Assembly: GCF_041381155.1 (NCBI RefSeq)
Contig: NC_091135.1
Location: forward strand, 52,961,997 to 53,025,996
Length of the DNA stretch: 64,000 nucleotides
DNA from: Argopecten irradians
Lineage: Eukaryota; Mollusca; Bivalvia; Pectinida; Pectinidae
Direction: 5' to 3'
This document shows positions 39,106 through 49,783 of this stretch, piece after piece. Numbering within the stretch: position 1 is the stretch's first letter; the number at the start of each line of letters is the position of its first letter. The notes below the pieces were generated by a model. It was not told the DNA's origin and did not search any database. It saw only the letters and a program-made list of their open reading frames with translations. The position numbers were made by a program, and so were the translations under genes.

Positions 39106-40390
39106 ACCAAGACTGCTACATGTTCCATCATGTAAAGGATCCGACTAGATAAAGAGAAGGGCAAGCAAGTAATACCCTGGACCTGGTCATCACTAACGAG
39201 GAAGGGATGGTAGAAAATCTTGAGTAAAGTCTTGGTTCCAGTGACCACTTTAGTACATTACATTTGATCTGAAATCGTGAACGTTGATAGCAACTCAGAA
39301 GACAACACTAAAACAAGATACAACTTCCATAGAGGAGACTATAAAGCTATTAGGCAAAGTCTTACCAACATTCAACTACAAGATATTGAGAACTGTCATA
39401 ATGTCTCGGAAGCCTGGGAAGTCCTCAGTCAGCACCTAATAATGAGATTAAGGGGATAATAAAAACAAGTGGAGCTCCCCAAGGAAGCGTTCTGGGACCA
39501 GTACTGTTTCTGATATACGTAAATGATATTCCAGAAGCTGTGCCATGCCTTGTTAAAATGCTTGCTGATGACACCAAACTATACCAAAAAAATCTCTAAT
39601 CCGGATAGCAGACAAGAATTACAAAATAGTATAGATAATATTGGTAAAGTGGACAGAGGACTGACTAGTGACTCTTACCAAGTATAAACACATGGAGATT
39701 GGAAAAAAAACAAGAAAACATCCCAGTGCAACTTCCGGAACGAATCCTCAAACATAATCATTCAGAAAGTTTCAACAGAGAATGATCTAGGTGTGATCCT
39801 AGATGAGAACCTGAACTTCTCAGAACAAGCTAACAAAACAGCACAAAAAGGCAATTGTATCATGGGAGTCTTTTTTAAGACATTCACGTACATGGATCAG
39901 CATATATTCAGAACCCTCTACAAATCCCTGGTACGACCTCACTTAGAATATGCCACTACTATCTGGTCACCATTTCTACCTATAAAAGATATGATTAAAG
40001 TTGAAAGCGTCCAACGTAGAGCTACAAAAAAGATTACTTGTCCTATGAAGACAGACTTATAACACTAGGTCTCCCGACACTGGAGTATAGACGTAAACGT
40101 TGTGATTTGATTCAACTACTAGTATACAAAATTATTAATAAACACGATAAAATAGTCTCGGACACAATGTTTAGTAGTCGACCATACCAGTCAACTCAGG
40201 GGAATGCCTACAAACTGTACAAGAGGCAGGTCGGGCTGAACACAACAAAAATGTCTTCTCAAATAGAGTCATCAACAACTGGAATGCATTACCAAATGAG
40301 GTAGTCAACGCCACCAAGTCACTCAACAGCTTTAAGACTTAGCTTAATAAAAACTGGAAGAACAACAACAAGTTTGTCCTAAGTGAACAT
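39106..40390 (+). mobile_element. Degraded LINE (CR1/jockey group): endonuclease end plus reverse transcriptase with internal deletion
   Basis: In order: an endonuclease C-terminal stretch (MFHHVKDPTR, EGQASNTLDLVITNEEGMVE, GSSDHF) to about 39260; a linker; then RT motifs SGAPQGSVLGPVLFLIYVND and LADDTKLYQ (39465-39590); then DLGVILDENLNFSE, LYKSLVRPHLEYATTIWSP, VQRRATKKI and GLPTLEYRRKR (39785-40110); and a fading 3' part. Several stops and frame changes are present. Distance shows the fingers half of RT is deleted near 39457. It is not functional. Confidence 0.85.
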
Positions 40391-40480
40391 CCATATTGAG
40401 GTCTGGAGAATATGGAAAACAGTATAACCAACTAAGATAGGTTTGGTCCAAGGAAACTGCAAAAGAGACTGTATCATTAA

Positions 40481-40702
40481 GTAGCGGTATTGGACTGGTT
40501 CGATCATCGGTGACCAGGTAGCTCAATCGGTAGAGCACTCGGCTAGTGTTCGGAGGGTCCCGGATTCGAATCCCGGTCTGGCCGCTACATTTTCTCCTCT
40601 CCTGTTACAGAATTTGCGCCCAACTAAAAACCCACGGAGGTGGTGTTTCGAAGGGTCACGTATTTCTTCGAGGGCAAAGACTTCGAGAAAGGAGGGAGGA
40701 GT
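40481..40702 (+). mobile_element. tRNA-derived SINE, 222 bp tandem copy 1
   Basis: The tRNA-like head at 40512-40586 has A box TAGCTCAATCGG, B box GATTCGAATCC and a weak 7 bp acceptor pairing. The body contains TTTTCTCCTCTCCTGTTACA. GTAGCGGTATTGGACTGG at 40481 recurs as GTAGCGGGATTGGACTGG at 40703, so a second unit starts there. It is not a genuine tRNA gene: the acceptor stem is mismatched and it sits in a repeat. Confidence 0.75.
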
Positions 40703-40742
40703 GTAGCGGGATTGGACTGGGTCGATCATCGGTGACCAGGTT
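40703..40742 (+). mobile_element. SINE tandem copy 2, split by the fold-back (resumes at 41817-41862)
   Basis: Begins like copy 1 and is cut in the tRNA head at ACCAGGTT. The missing tRNA-like continuation (GCTCAATCAGTAGAGCACTC and onward) is found on the far side of the fold-back element, at 41825-41862, then diverges. Confidence 0.8.
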
Positions 40743-41816
40743 CACAGGGACCTGGCACGATTTTTTTAAACTAACAGTATACATATACATATTATAGTAT
40801 CAAGGGTATGAACTCGGCGGTCGAGGAAAACGGACCTATTTGTTTAAAACCGTGATTATTTTAATAAATTGGTTCTATACAACATTGACGGATATCTTAC
40901 CTTAAAGAGAAATAATTTTTCTTTTCATTGAGTGCTTGATGAACAAAATTGGCCAAGTATTGACGAAGTTATGACTTGATGAATCGGGAAATTTACGAAA
41001 AATATGCCAGGTAGACATTTCCCTGTCCGGTCGAAATGTCGTCTCGGCTCTAATGGGCACCTCAAAAACCAAGCCATAATCACAAAATCTACGCTTGTGG
41101 TGGTAAACAGTACCCATAACTGTGGTCATCCACAAATTCCTTTGGAGGTGTCATGACCCGTACTTTGTAGAAACTCCATTTAAACATCGTGTAGCTCACT
41201 TACTTTAACCGTCACCGCCATGTTCATTTGTTCTTCGGAATGCTTCTCGAGTTTACCCAAAAGCACAACATTACATAATTTGCATAATGTAGTCACATTA
41301 TGTAAAGTCGAGAAGCGTTCCGAGAGAAAAATGAACATGGCGGTGACGGTTAAAGTAAGTGAGCTACACGATGTTTTTATGGAGTTTCTACAAAGTACGG
41401 GTCATGACACCTCCAAAGGAGATTGTGGATGAACACAGTTATGGGTACTGTTTACCACCACAAGCGTAGATTTTGTGATTTTGGCTTGGTTTTTGAGGTA
41501 CCCATTAGAGCCGAGACGACATTTCGACCGGACAGGCAATGTCTACCTAGCATATTTTTCGTAAATTTCCCGATATATCAAGCCATAACTTCGTCAATAC
41601 TTGGCCAATTTTGTTCATCAAGCACTCAATGGAAAGATAAATTATTTCTCTTAAAGGTAAGATATCCGTCAATGTTGTATAGAACCCATTTATGAAAATA
41701 ATCACGGTTTTAAAAAAATAGGTCCGTTTTTCTCGACCGCCGAGTTCATACCCTTGATACTATAACATATATATATGTATACAGTTGGTTAAAAATTTTC
41801 GTGCCAGGTCCCTGTG
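40743..41816. mobile_element. Fold-back DNA element, 1074 bp, hAT-like 8 bp target duplication
   Basis: Two inverted arms of about 513 bp (40743-41255 and 41303-41816) with a 47 bp centre. Ends CACAGGGACCTGGCACGA are perfect inverted copies. ACCAGGTT directly repeats at 40735-40742 and 41817-41824. An 8 bp duplication is typical of hAT, among other superfamilies. The arms differ by a modest number of substitutions and small indels. Open frames in the arms (40902-41135 minus; 41423-41695 plus) are the same sequence seen twice and match nothing I know. No transposase. Confidence 0.93.
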
Positions 41817-41863
41817 ACCAGGTTGCTCAATCAGTAGAGCACTCGGCTAGTGTTCGGAGGGTT

Positions 41864-42299
41864 TACAACTTTTTATTTGAAATATTGACAATGTTTATCA
41901 ACGGAATATCGCAAAACACAACAAGAAACTGTATCTGTCGACATTGCTTGTTTATAACGGAAAGAACCGAGTGCAGCTTTGAGTTCAAAATCTGGATTGC
42001 TGAAAATCTCATCCGGCTAATGGATATACATCAAATGATACCACTATAAGAGACCACTTATATTTTATCGGTTATATTGGCCTGATTCAGTGTAATAGCC
42101 GATACAATGGAAATATGACAAGAAGTGAGAGATATTTTCACCCGTTAATTATGTATATATTATACATGTATACAGGTGTACATGTACTTTATCAAGCAAG
42201 CAAATACATTTTACATAGGTCTACAATGAATATGTAAGGTATATTTTTGCTTTGAATACATAAACACATACAATTTAGATATATAGGTTGATTTTTTAA
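41864..42299. other. Non-coding stretch
   Basis: Nothing recognised between the SINE remnant and the TTAA MITE. Confidence 0.4.
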
Positions 42300-42827
42300 A
42301 GATGCTCCATCGCTGACTAATGGTATTTTTTTCACTATCAAAAACAGGAGCAGTCGATTTATTGTTTTTCTTCAGTTACAAAATTACTTACTTTACACTA
42401 TTACCACCATTGAAAAGTTTGAGCTTCTAATTTTACTTCAAGTTAAAAATATGAAAAATAATTAATTGCATCCCGAAAAAAATCCGTGGCACTATATCCT
42501 ATATGGAATTAAGTACTGAATGCGCATGCACCAAAGGCAAATGAAATTATTTTATACCATTTTTTGTGTTAATGAGACATATATACACGATTAAACACCA
42601 ATTATTGTCCAAATGAATATCATTTATGCTCTTTCGGCGATGGAGCATCTTGTTAGTTTGTTTGTTTGATTAATTAACGTCCTATTAACAGCCAGGGTCA
42701 TGTAAGGACGGCCTCCCATGTGTGTTGCGTGTATGTTGTGCGAGGTGCGTGTTTTGGGAGACCGCGTTATATTCATGTTGTGTCTTCTTGTATAGTGGAA
42801 CTGTTGCTCTTTCGGCGATGGAGCATC
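42300..42827 (-). mobile_element. TTAA MITE, copy 4, interrupted by a SINE
   Basis: TTAA at 42296-42299 and 42828-42831. Body matches copies 1 and 5 in orientation. The right terminal repeat was the target of a SINE (42652-42804), which duplicated 25 bp of it. Confidence 0.88.
42652..42804 (-). mobile_element. SINE, 153 bp, with 25 bp target-site duplication
   Basis: The identical 25 bp flanks are 42627-42651 and 42805-42829. On the minus strand the insert begins ACAGTTCCACTATACAAGAA and ends with the tail GACCCTGGCTGTTAATAGGA + CGTTAATTAATC and a CAAA-rich end. The tail is shared with the SINE at 24213 but the head is different and has no A or B box that I can see. Another fragment is at 35281. 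Confidence 0.88.
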
Positions 42828-42851
42828 TTAAGTAAATCAGATGGAAAAAGG

Positions 42852-45800
42852 TTATATAACTAGTGACATGTAGGGGAATGTCCATTAGACGGATAGATAT
42901 TATAACTAGGGATACATATAGGGAATGTCCATTAGACGGATAGATATTATAACTAGGGATACATATAGGGAAGGTCCATTACACGGATAGACATTATAAC
43001 TAGGGATATGTAGGGAAGGTCCATTAGATGGATAGACATTATAACTAGGGATACATATAGGGAAGGTCCATTAGATGGATAGACATTATAACTAGGGGAT
43101 ATGTAGGGAAGGTCCATTACACGGATAGACATTATAACTAGGGATATGTAGGGAATGTCCATTAGATGGATAGACATTATAACTAGGGATACATATAGGG
43201 AAGGTCCATTAGATGGATAGACATTATAACTAGGGATACATATAGGGAAGGTCCATTACACGGATAGACATTATAACTAGGGATATGTAGGGAATGTCCA
43301 TTAGATGGATAGATATTATAACTAGGGATACATATAGGGAATGTCCATTACAAGGATAGACATTATAACTAGGGGATATGTAGGGAAGGTCCATTACACG
43401 GATAGACATTATAACTAGGGATACATAGGGAAGGTCCATTACACGGATAGTCATTATAACTAGGGATATATAGGGAAGGTCCATTAGACGGATAGACATT
43501 ATAACTAGGGATATGTAGGGAAGGTCCATTACACGGATAGTCATTATAACTAGGGATATATAGGGAAGGTCCATTAGACGGATAGACATTATAACTAGGG
43601 ATACATATAGGGAAGGTCCATTTGACGGATAGACATTATAACTAGGGATATGTAGGGAATGTCCATTACACGGATAGTCATTATAACTAGGGATATATAG
43701 GGAAGGTCCATTAGATGGATAGACATTATAACTAGGGATATATAGGGAAGGTCCATTAGACGGATAGACATTATAACTAGGGATATGTAGGGAATGTCCA
43801 TTACACGGATAGACATTATAACTAGGGATATGTAGGGAAGGTCCATTAGACGGATAGATATTATAACTAGGGATACATATAGGGAAGGTCCATTACACGG
43901 ATAGACATTATAACTAGGGATATGTAGGGAAGGTCCATTAGACGGATAGACATTATAACTAGGGATACATAGGGAAGGTCCATTACACGGATAGTCATTA
44001 TAACTAGGGATATATAGGGAAGGTCCATTAGACGGATAGACATTATAACTAGGGATATGTAGGGAAGGTCCATTACACGGATAGTCATTATAACTAGGGA
44101 TATATAGGGAAGGTCCATTAGACGGATAGACATTATAACTAGGGATACATATAGGGAATGTCCATTAGATGGATAGATATTATAACTAGGGATACATATA
44201 GGGAAGGTCCATTACACGGATAGACATTATAACTAGGGATATGTAGGGAAGGTCCATTAGACGGATAGACATTATAACTAGGGATACATAGGGAAGGTCC
44301 ATTACACGGATAGTCATTATAACTAGGGATATATAGGGAAGGTCCATTAGACGGATAGACATTATAACTAGGGATATGTAGGGAAGGTCCATTAGATGGA
44401 TAGACATTATAACTAGGGATATGTAGGGAAGGTCCATTAGACGGATAGACAATATAACTAGGGATATGTAGGGAAGGTCCATTACACGGATAGACATTAT
44501 AACTAGGGATACATAGGGAAGGTCCATTAGATGGATAGACATTATAACTAGGGATATATAGGGAATGTCCATTACAAGGATAGACATTATAACTAGGGAT
44601 ACATAGGGAATGTCCATTACACGGATAGACATTATAACTAGGGATATATAGGGAATGTCCATTACACGGATAGACATTATAACTAGGGATACATAGGGAA
44701 TGTCCATTAGACGGATAGACATTATAACTAGGGATACATAGGGAATGTCCATTACAAGGATAGACATTATAACTAGGGATATGTAGGGAAGGTCCATTAC
44801 ACGGATAGACATTATAACTAGGGATATGTAGGGAATGTCCATTACACGGATAGTCATTATAACTAGGGATACATAGGGAAGGTCCATTAGATGGATAGAC
44901 ATTATAACTAGGGATATGTAGGGAAGGTCCATTACACGGATAGACATTATAACTAGGGATACATAGGGAAGGTCCATTAGACGGATAGTCATTATAACTA
45001 GGGATATATAGGGAATGTCCATTACACGGATAGACATTATAACTAGGGATACATAGGGAATGTCCATTAGACGGATAGACATTATAACTAGGGATACATA
45101 GGGAATGTGCATTAGACGGATAGACATTATAACTAGGGATATGTAGGGAAGGTCCATTAGATGGATATGGACATTATAACTAGGGATATATAGGGAAGGT
45201 CCATTAGATGGATATGGACATTATAACTAGGGATACATAGGGAATGTGCATTAGACGGATAGTCATTATAACTAGGGATATGTAGGGAAGGTCCATTACA
45301 CGGATAGTCATTATAACTAGGGATATGTAGGGAAGGTCCATTAGATGGATAGACATTATAACTAGGGGATATGTAGGGAAGGTCCATTAGACGGATAGAC
45401 ATTATAACTAGGGATATGTAGGGAAGGTCCATTAGATGGATAGACATTATAACTAGGGGATATGTAGGGAAGGTCCATTAGATGGATAGACATTATAACT
45501 AGGGGATATGTAGGGAAGGTCCATTAGATGGATAGACATTATAACTAGGGATACATAGGGAAGGTCCATTAGACGGATAGACATTATAACTAGGGATATG
45601 TAGGGAATGTCCATTACACGGATAGACATTATAACTAGGGATATGTAGGGAAGGTCCATTACACGGATAGACATTATAACTAGGGATATATAGGGAATGT
45701 CCATTAGATGGATAGACATTATAACTAGGGATATGTAGGGAAGGTCCATTAGACGGATAGACATTATAACTAGGGATATGTAGGGAATGTCCATTAGATG

Positions 45801-46324
45801 GATAGACATTATAACTAGGGATATGTAGGGAATGTCCATTAGATGGATAGACATTATAACTAGGGATATGTAGGGAATGTCCATTAGATGGATAGACATT
45901 ATAACTAGGGATATGTAGGGAATGTCCATTAGACGGATAGACATTATAACTAGGGATATGTAGGGAAGGTCCATTAGACGGATAGACATTATAACTAGGG
46001 ATATGTAGGGAAGGTCCATTAGATGGATAGACATTATAACTAGGGATATGTAGGGAAGGTCCATTACACGGATAGACATTATAACTAGGGATACATATAG
46101 GGAAGGTCCATTAGACGGATAGACATTATAACTAGGGATATGTAGGGAAGGTCCATTACACGGATAGACATTATAACTAGGGATATATAGGGAAGGTCCA
46201 TTACACGGATAGACACATTATAACTAGGGATATATAGGGAAGGTCCATTAGATGGATAGACATTATAACTAGGGATACATATAGGGAATGTCCATTAGAC
46301 GGATAGACATTATAACTAGGGATA
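42852..46324. repeat. 45 bp minisatellite array, about 77 units
   Basis: Core of the unit: ATTATAACTAGGGATATGTA then GGGAAGGTCCATTAGACGGA-TAGAC. Variants: GTCC preceded by GAAG or GAAT, TAGACGG / TAGATGG / TACACGG, ATATGTAGGG / ACATAGGG / ATATAGGG; some units are 46 (ACTAGGGGAT) or 47 bp (ACATATAGGG). Because 45 is a multiple of 3, the minus strand shows long periodic frames (15-residue unit containing MDLPYISLVI). The 46 and 47 bp units break them. I treat these frames as non-coding. Confidence 0.97.
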
Positions 46325-46333
46325 TTATACAAA

Positions 46334-46466
46334 TATAGCATTTTGATGAGGTCGATACATGGTTATATCGACCAAAGAAAAAAATATTGACCGAGGACGT
46401 AGTCCGAGGTCGATATTTTTTCTGTGGTCGATATAACCATGTATTGACTGAAATCAAAATACTATA
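46334..46466. repeat. 133 bp hairpin with CCGAGGACGTAGTCCGAGG apex
   Basis: Arms TATAGCATTTTGAT and GTCGATACATGGTTATATCG pair with CGATATAACCATGTATTGAC and ATCAAAATACTATA. The tip ACCGAGGACGTAGTCCGAGG is nearly self-complementary. It sits at the right boundary of the 45 bp array. Confidence 0.9.
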
Positions 46467-46470
46467 ATTG

Positions 46471-47433
46471 TTTTATTATTTTTCTGGATTTTTTACATTT
46501 TGAAATGAGTGTGAAACTAAATGACGCATCGCATTGTAAATTCTGCTTCGTGATGACAGTTACAATACTATGATTTTGTAACAAGTATAATTCAAAAACA
46601 ACATATGAAAACAGTATCAATTGATGTACTTCAAGCTTTTATTACATGAACCCGGTGCATGAGTGTTTGTAAATTGCATGTACATGTATTCCATTATACA
46701 TGTAGCTCCATGTCTTAAGGACACAGTCAATTAAATGTATAGTTTGTTCTCCGTTGAAATAATACACTTCGACGTCAAACCTATATTAACAGATTCAGAT
46801 TGACATTAAGATTCATTATCTTATGCTAAGTATTCCATTCATTAAAATAAAAATCGTATACATACAGTAGGATTAGCCTAGGCGCTAATGTTGTAAGTAG
46901 CCTAGGTAGAATTTTATAAAATAAATATCAAACGTATTCACTATTCAATGACTCCAGACGCTTAATGAATGTTATTCGATTATTTCCTACTCTCCTACCG
47001 TGTTTATATTGAAACTTTAAAAGCTTAAACTGTAGTCATCAGCTGGAAGTCATCATCATCTTTGTTAGAAACCGAAACAATCAATATCTAATCGCGACAT
47101 CTCGGAGTAATTTCCGTGAATCTTCGGAAATATATCACATTTCCGAAGATTACCGGAAATTTCTCCGAGGGGATCCGATTGAATCAACATCGTCTGTCAC
47201 ATTTTGTGGTTGCGCTTTGAAACAAACTCAGGTCATCAAAGCGTTTGTTTCAAAGCGCAAGGAACACGAAGCGTTTTGGTAACGTCGATGATAACGTTAT
47301 CTAAAAATAACCGTGCAATATACTTTTTCTATAAACTACTTCCGGAAAAATCGTGCAATATAGTTTTATATCGGTGATCACGTGCGTGTTTTTGACCAAT
47401 GAGAAGTGACAAAAAATCCAGAAAAATAATAAA
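46471..47433. mobile_element. Probable non-autonomous element with TTTATTATTTTTCTGGATT ends
   Basis: TTTTATTATTTTTCTGGATT at 46471 and its complement near 47414-47433 are inverted repeats. Beyond the right one the 45 bp minisatellite resumes for a single unit, so the block interrupts the array. An internal 18 bp perfect inverted repeat TTGCGCTTTGAAACAAAC lies near 47209-47262. No clean target duplication was identified. Confidence 0.55.
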
Positions 47434-47444
47434 GATATAAAGAT

Positions 47445-47485
47445 ATATAGGGAATGTCCATTAGACGGATATACATTATAACTAG
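47445..47485. repeat. Single 45 bp minisatellite unit outside the array
   Basis: ATATAGGGAATGTCCATTAG and ACGGATATACATTATAACTA match the array unit closely, right after the inserted block. Confidence 0.85.
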
Positions 47486-47634
47486 GTATTCTTATTAGTT
47501 ACATAATTTGTTTACACCAATTTGCATTTGAGGAAATATGCTATTTTCAATTATTACATAATTTGTTTACACCAATCTATATATGAGAAAACATTATATT
47601 TTCAACTATTATCCCGACCGTTCAATAAAACCTT

Positions 47635-47727
47635 GTTATATTGCACAGATAGAAGTTATATTGCACGCTTCCATGGAAACGTTATATTGCACGTTTCAAG
47701 ATGTTATATTGAATTGTTATATTGCAC
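47635..47727 (+). repeat. Irregularly spaced GTTATATTGCAC repeats
   Basis: GTTATATTGCAC begins at 47635, 47655, 47681 and 47716, with a partial GTTATATTGA at 47703. Spacings are unequal. Purpose unknown. Confidence 0.75.
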
Positions 47728-48220
47728 GGCTTTACGAACACCTCGCTGTTGTTGTCTAGTTTTGTAGAAAACTTTCGAGGAATCGAGCGTCACAGTGAGT
47801 TACGTTATTATGACGTCACAAGGTTCACGCTCAATTTCGCGCTAAATTTATAGATCTCGAATCAGGCACGCCATGTAGACGTTTATCGAGTAGAGGACGG
47901 ACACGGCAATTGTATTAGATTAAAAGGCTGCATTCAGCTCTCATAACGTTAAAGAAGACAATAAGACATTCAAACCGGAGTTACAACGTGACGTATGTGG
48001 GTAATACGTCAATCTTCAATAGGACTTGAAGCTTCTCCGTACGCTACGGTGCTGGTACGGTGCTGGTGATTTTGTTAAGTCATAGTCGTATTCGTTTTAT
48101 AAAATATTCAACTAAAAAACTAGTGGTTATGTAATAAAATATAATATTTGTTGATTATCACCACCGAGGGGTAAATATTATGAACTAGAGCACAGTAACC
48201 CATGAAATATATTTGTATGA

Positions 48221-48415
48221 TAGGGAATTTCCATTAGACGGATAGAGACTATAACTAGATATTTATAGGGAATGTCCATTAGACGGATATATATTATAAC
48301 TATGGCTATATAAGGAATGTTCATTTAGACGGATAGAGACTATAACTAGAGATATATAGGGAATTTCCATTAGACGGATAGACATTATATAACTAAGGAT
48401 ATATAGGGAATTTCA
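48221..48415. repeat. Diverged cluster of four 45 bp minisatellite units
   Basis: Four to five degenerate units (TAGGGAATTTCCATTAGACG, GGATAGAGACTATAACTAG) 1.9 kb to the right of the main array. They are more diverged from each other than units in the array, so they look like an old, unexpanded edge. Confidence 0.85.
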
Positions 48416-48454
48416 AATATTGATATAATGATAAAAGAAATACATGTACCTCAT

Positions 48455-48571
48455 TAGTCCGCTAAACATGCCTATATTATTAGTTTTTGTTTCCATTTTT
48501 TTCATATTATAAAGTGCATATATTAGGCCATTTTTTTTAAATCTGATAAAATTGGCAGGTTTAGCGGACTA
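48455..48571. mobile_element. 117 bp MITE with TAGTCCGCTAAAC ends
   Basis: TAGTCCGCTAAAC at 48455 and its perfect complement ending at 48571 bound an AT-rich 91 bp interior. If the terminal TA is counted as target site, it would be Tc1/mariner-like. Confidence 0.65.
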
Positions 48572-49783
48572 GTACCGAATATCATGACAAATGAAAATAA
48601 AATAATGGTAGAAGCAAGTATAAAACCATATAATGTAATGAAATTTTATACTCAGTATAATTTATAGCTGCAAAAACCTGTACAATATATTAATATTTAC
48701 ACTTAGAAACTCTTCACAAAACTTCTGCATACTTTTCAACGTTTATTAGATTTTAACACAGTAATCAGGTACTTGTAGTCGATAGTCGATAAACCGGTGT
48801 TTTCAGTCGATAGCAGATATGTCAATTAGATAGATGAGATTTCCTTCGATGAATGTTCCCACATCGCGCATGCACACAGGGATTGTTTACACTGTGGGTA
48901 TCCGTACACCGGATATTGGTATCGACGAGGCGAGGCCTGTCGCAACAAGGATAAGTTTTACAATATTTGCACAATTCTAATGTAATCAATGTATCTGTAA
49001 CTATTGTCCACTTCAAGCTTATTATATATCGCGTCCGTATGCGATCTGTCAACCCCCAGCGTCATATATTTATTGAGGAATAGACAGGAATCCAGGGTCA
49101 CCTGTAGGGGGGTACCGCAATGAAAACGACTGTGAACTATTGTTCGTGATATTGAATAACTAGCTTGTTCCAGGTTACAATTTTTGGGTTGTATAGACGG
49201 GTTATGATGGGAAGTTCATGTTGAGGCCAATTTCGTACTGTCGTGGCCACGGATGTTTCAACAAGACGACTCAAAATTTAGCTTGTGTACGGGGGCTTGT
49301 TAAACTAGTGTACGGGGGCTTGGTTTATGTGATAAAAATGGTGTACGGGGGCTTGGCATAACTAAAATGACAAACTTAACAATATGTTTAAAACAGATAG
49401 CGTCTAGTCGTCCAAAAGACAGATGTAAAGTTTTTCTCTGACGTCTATGTGTTCGTAGATCTCGTGTAAAGATGCCAATGGAATAGTAGGCCTACCAGAC
49501 GAAGATGATGAATGTTGGTTAGTCTGTAGATTTTGTATACAATATCAGTTTGTTTGTTTGCTGGAAATTTTGTTAAATTCTTTAACGGAGGGGATCATTT
49601 TGAGGGAGGAATGTACTCGTATTAACCATGTAGCGCTGATAACTCAATTTCAATAAGAAATACAACTTCACCTGGTGGAAATGTCATAATATAATAGCAA
49701 TAGTAAATTTTACTTTTAAATTGTAAACCATGGCTAAGAATACGTATTTCCATTTATCTATTTTTTTTTCTTTTCGTTTACAG

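Noticed and set aside
40512..40586. Functional tRNA gene
   Set aside because: A and B boxes are present, but the acceptor stem is mismatched, there is no downstream T-run terminator at the right place, and the sequence is the head of a repeated SINE.
40902..41695. Two frames encoding nearly the same MGTVYHHKRRFCD peptide as conserved protein
   Set aside because: They are the two arms of one inverted repeat, so similarity reflects duplication, not selection; both are short and match no family I know.
42953..46457. Long minus-strand frames (up to 323 codons) with a 15-residue repeat
   Set aside because: They run through a 45 bp minisatellite; a period divisible by 3 opens a frame by itself, and units of 46-47 bp interrupt it many times. 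No start context, splice site or known domain.
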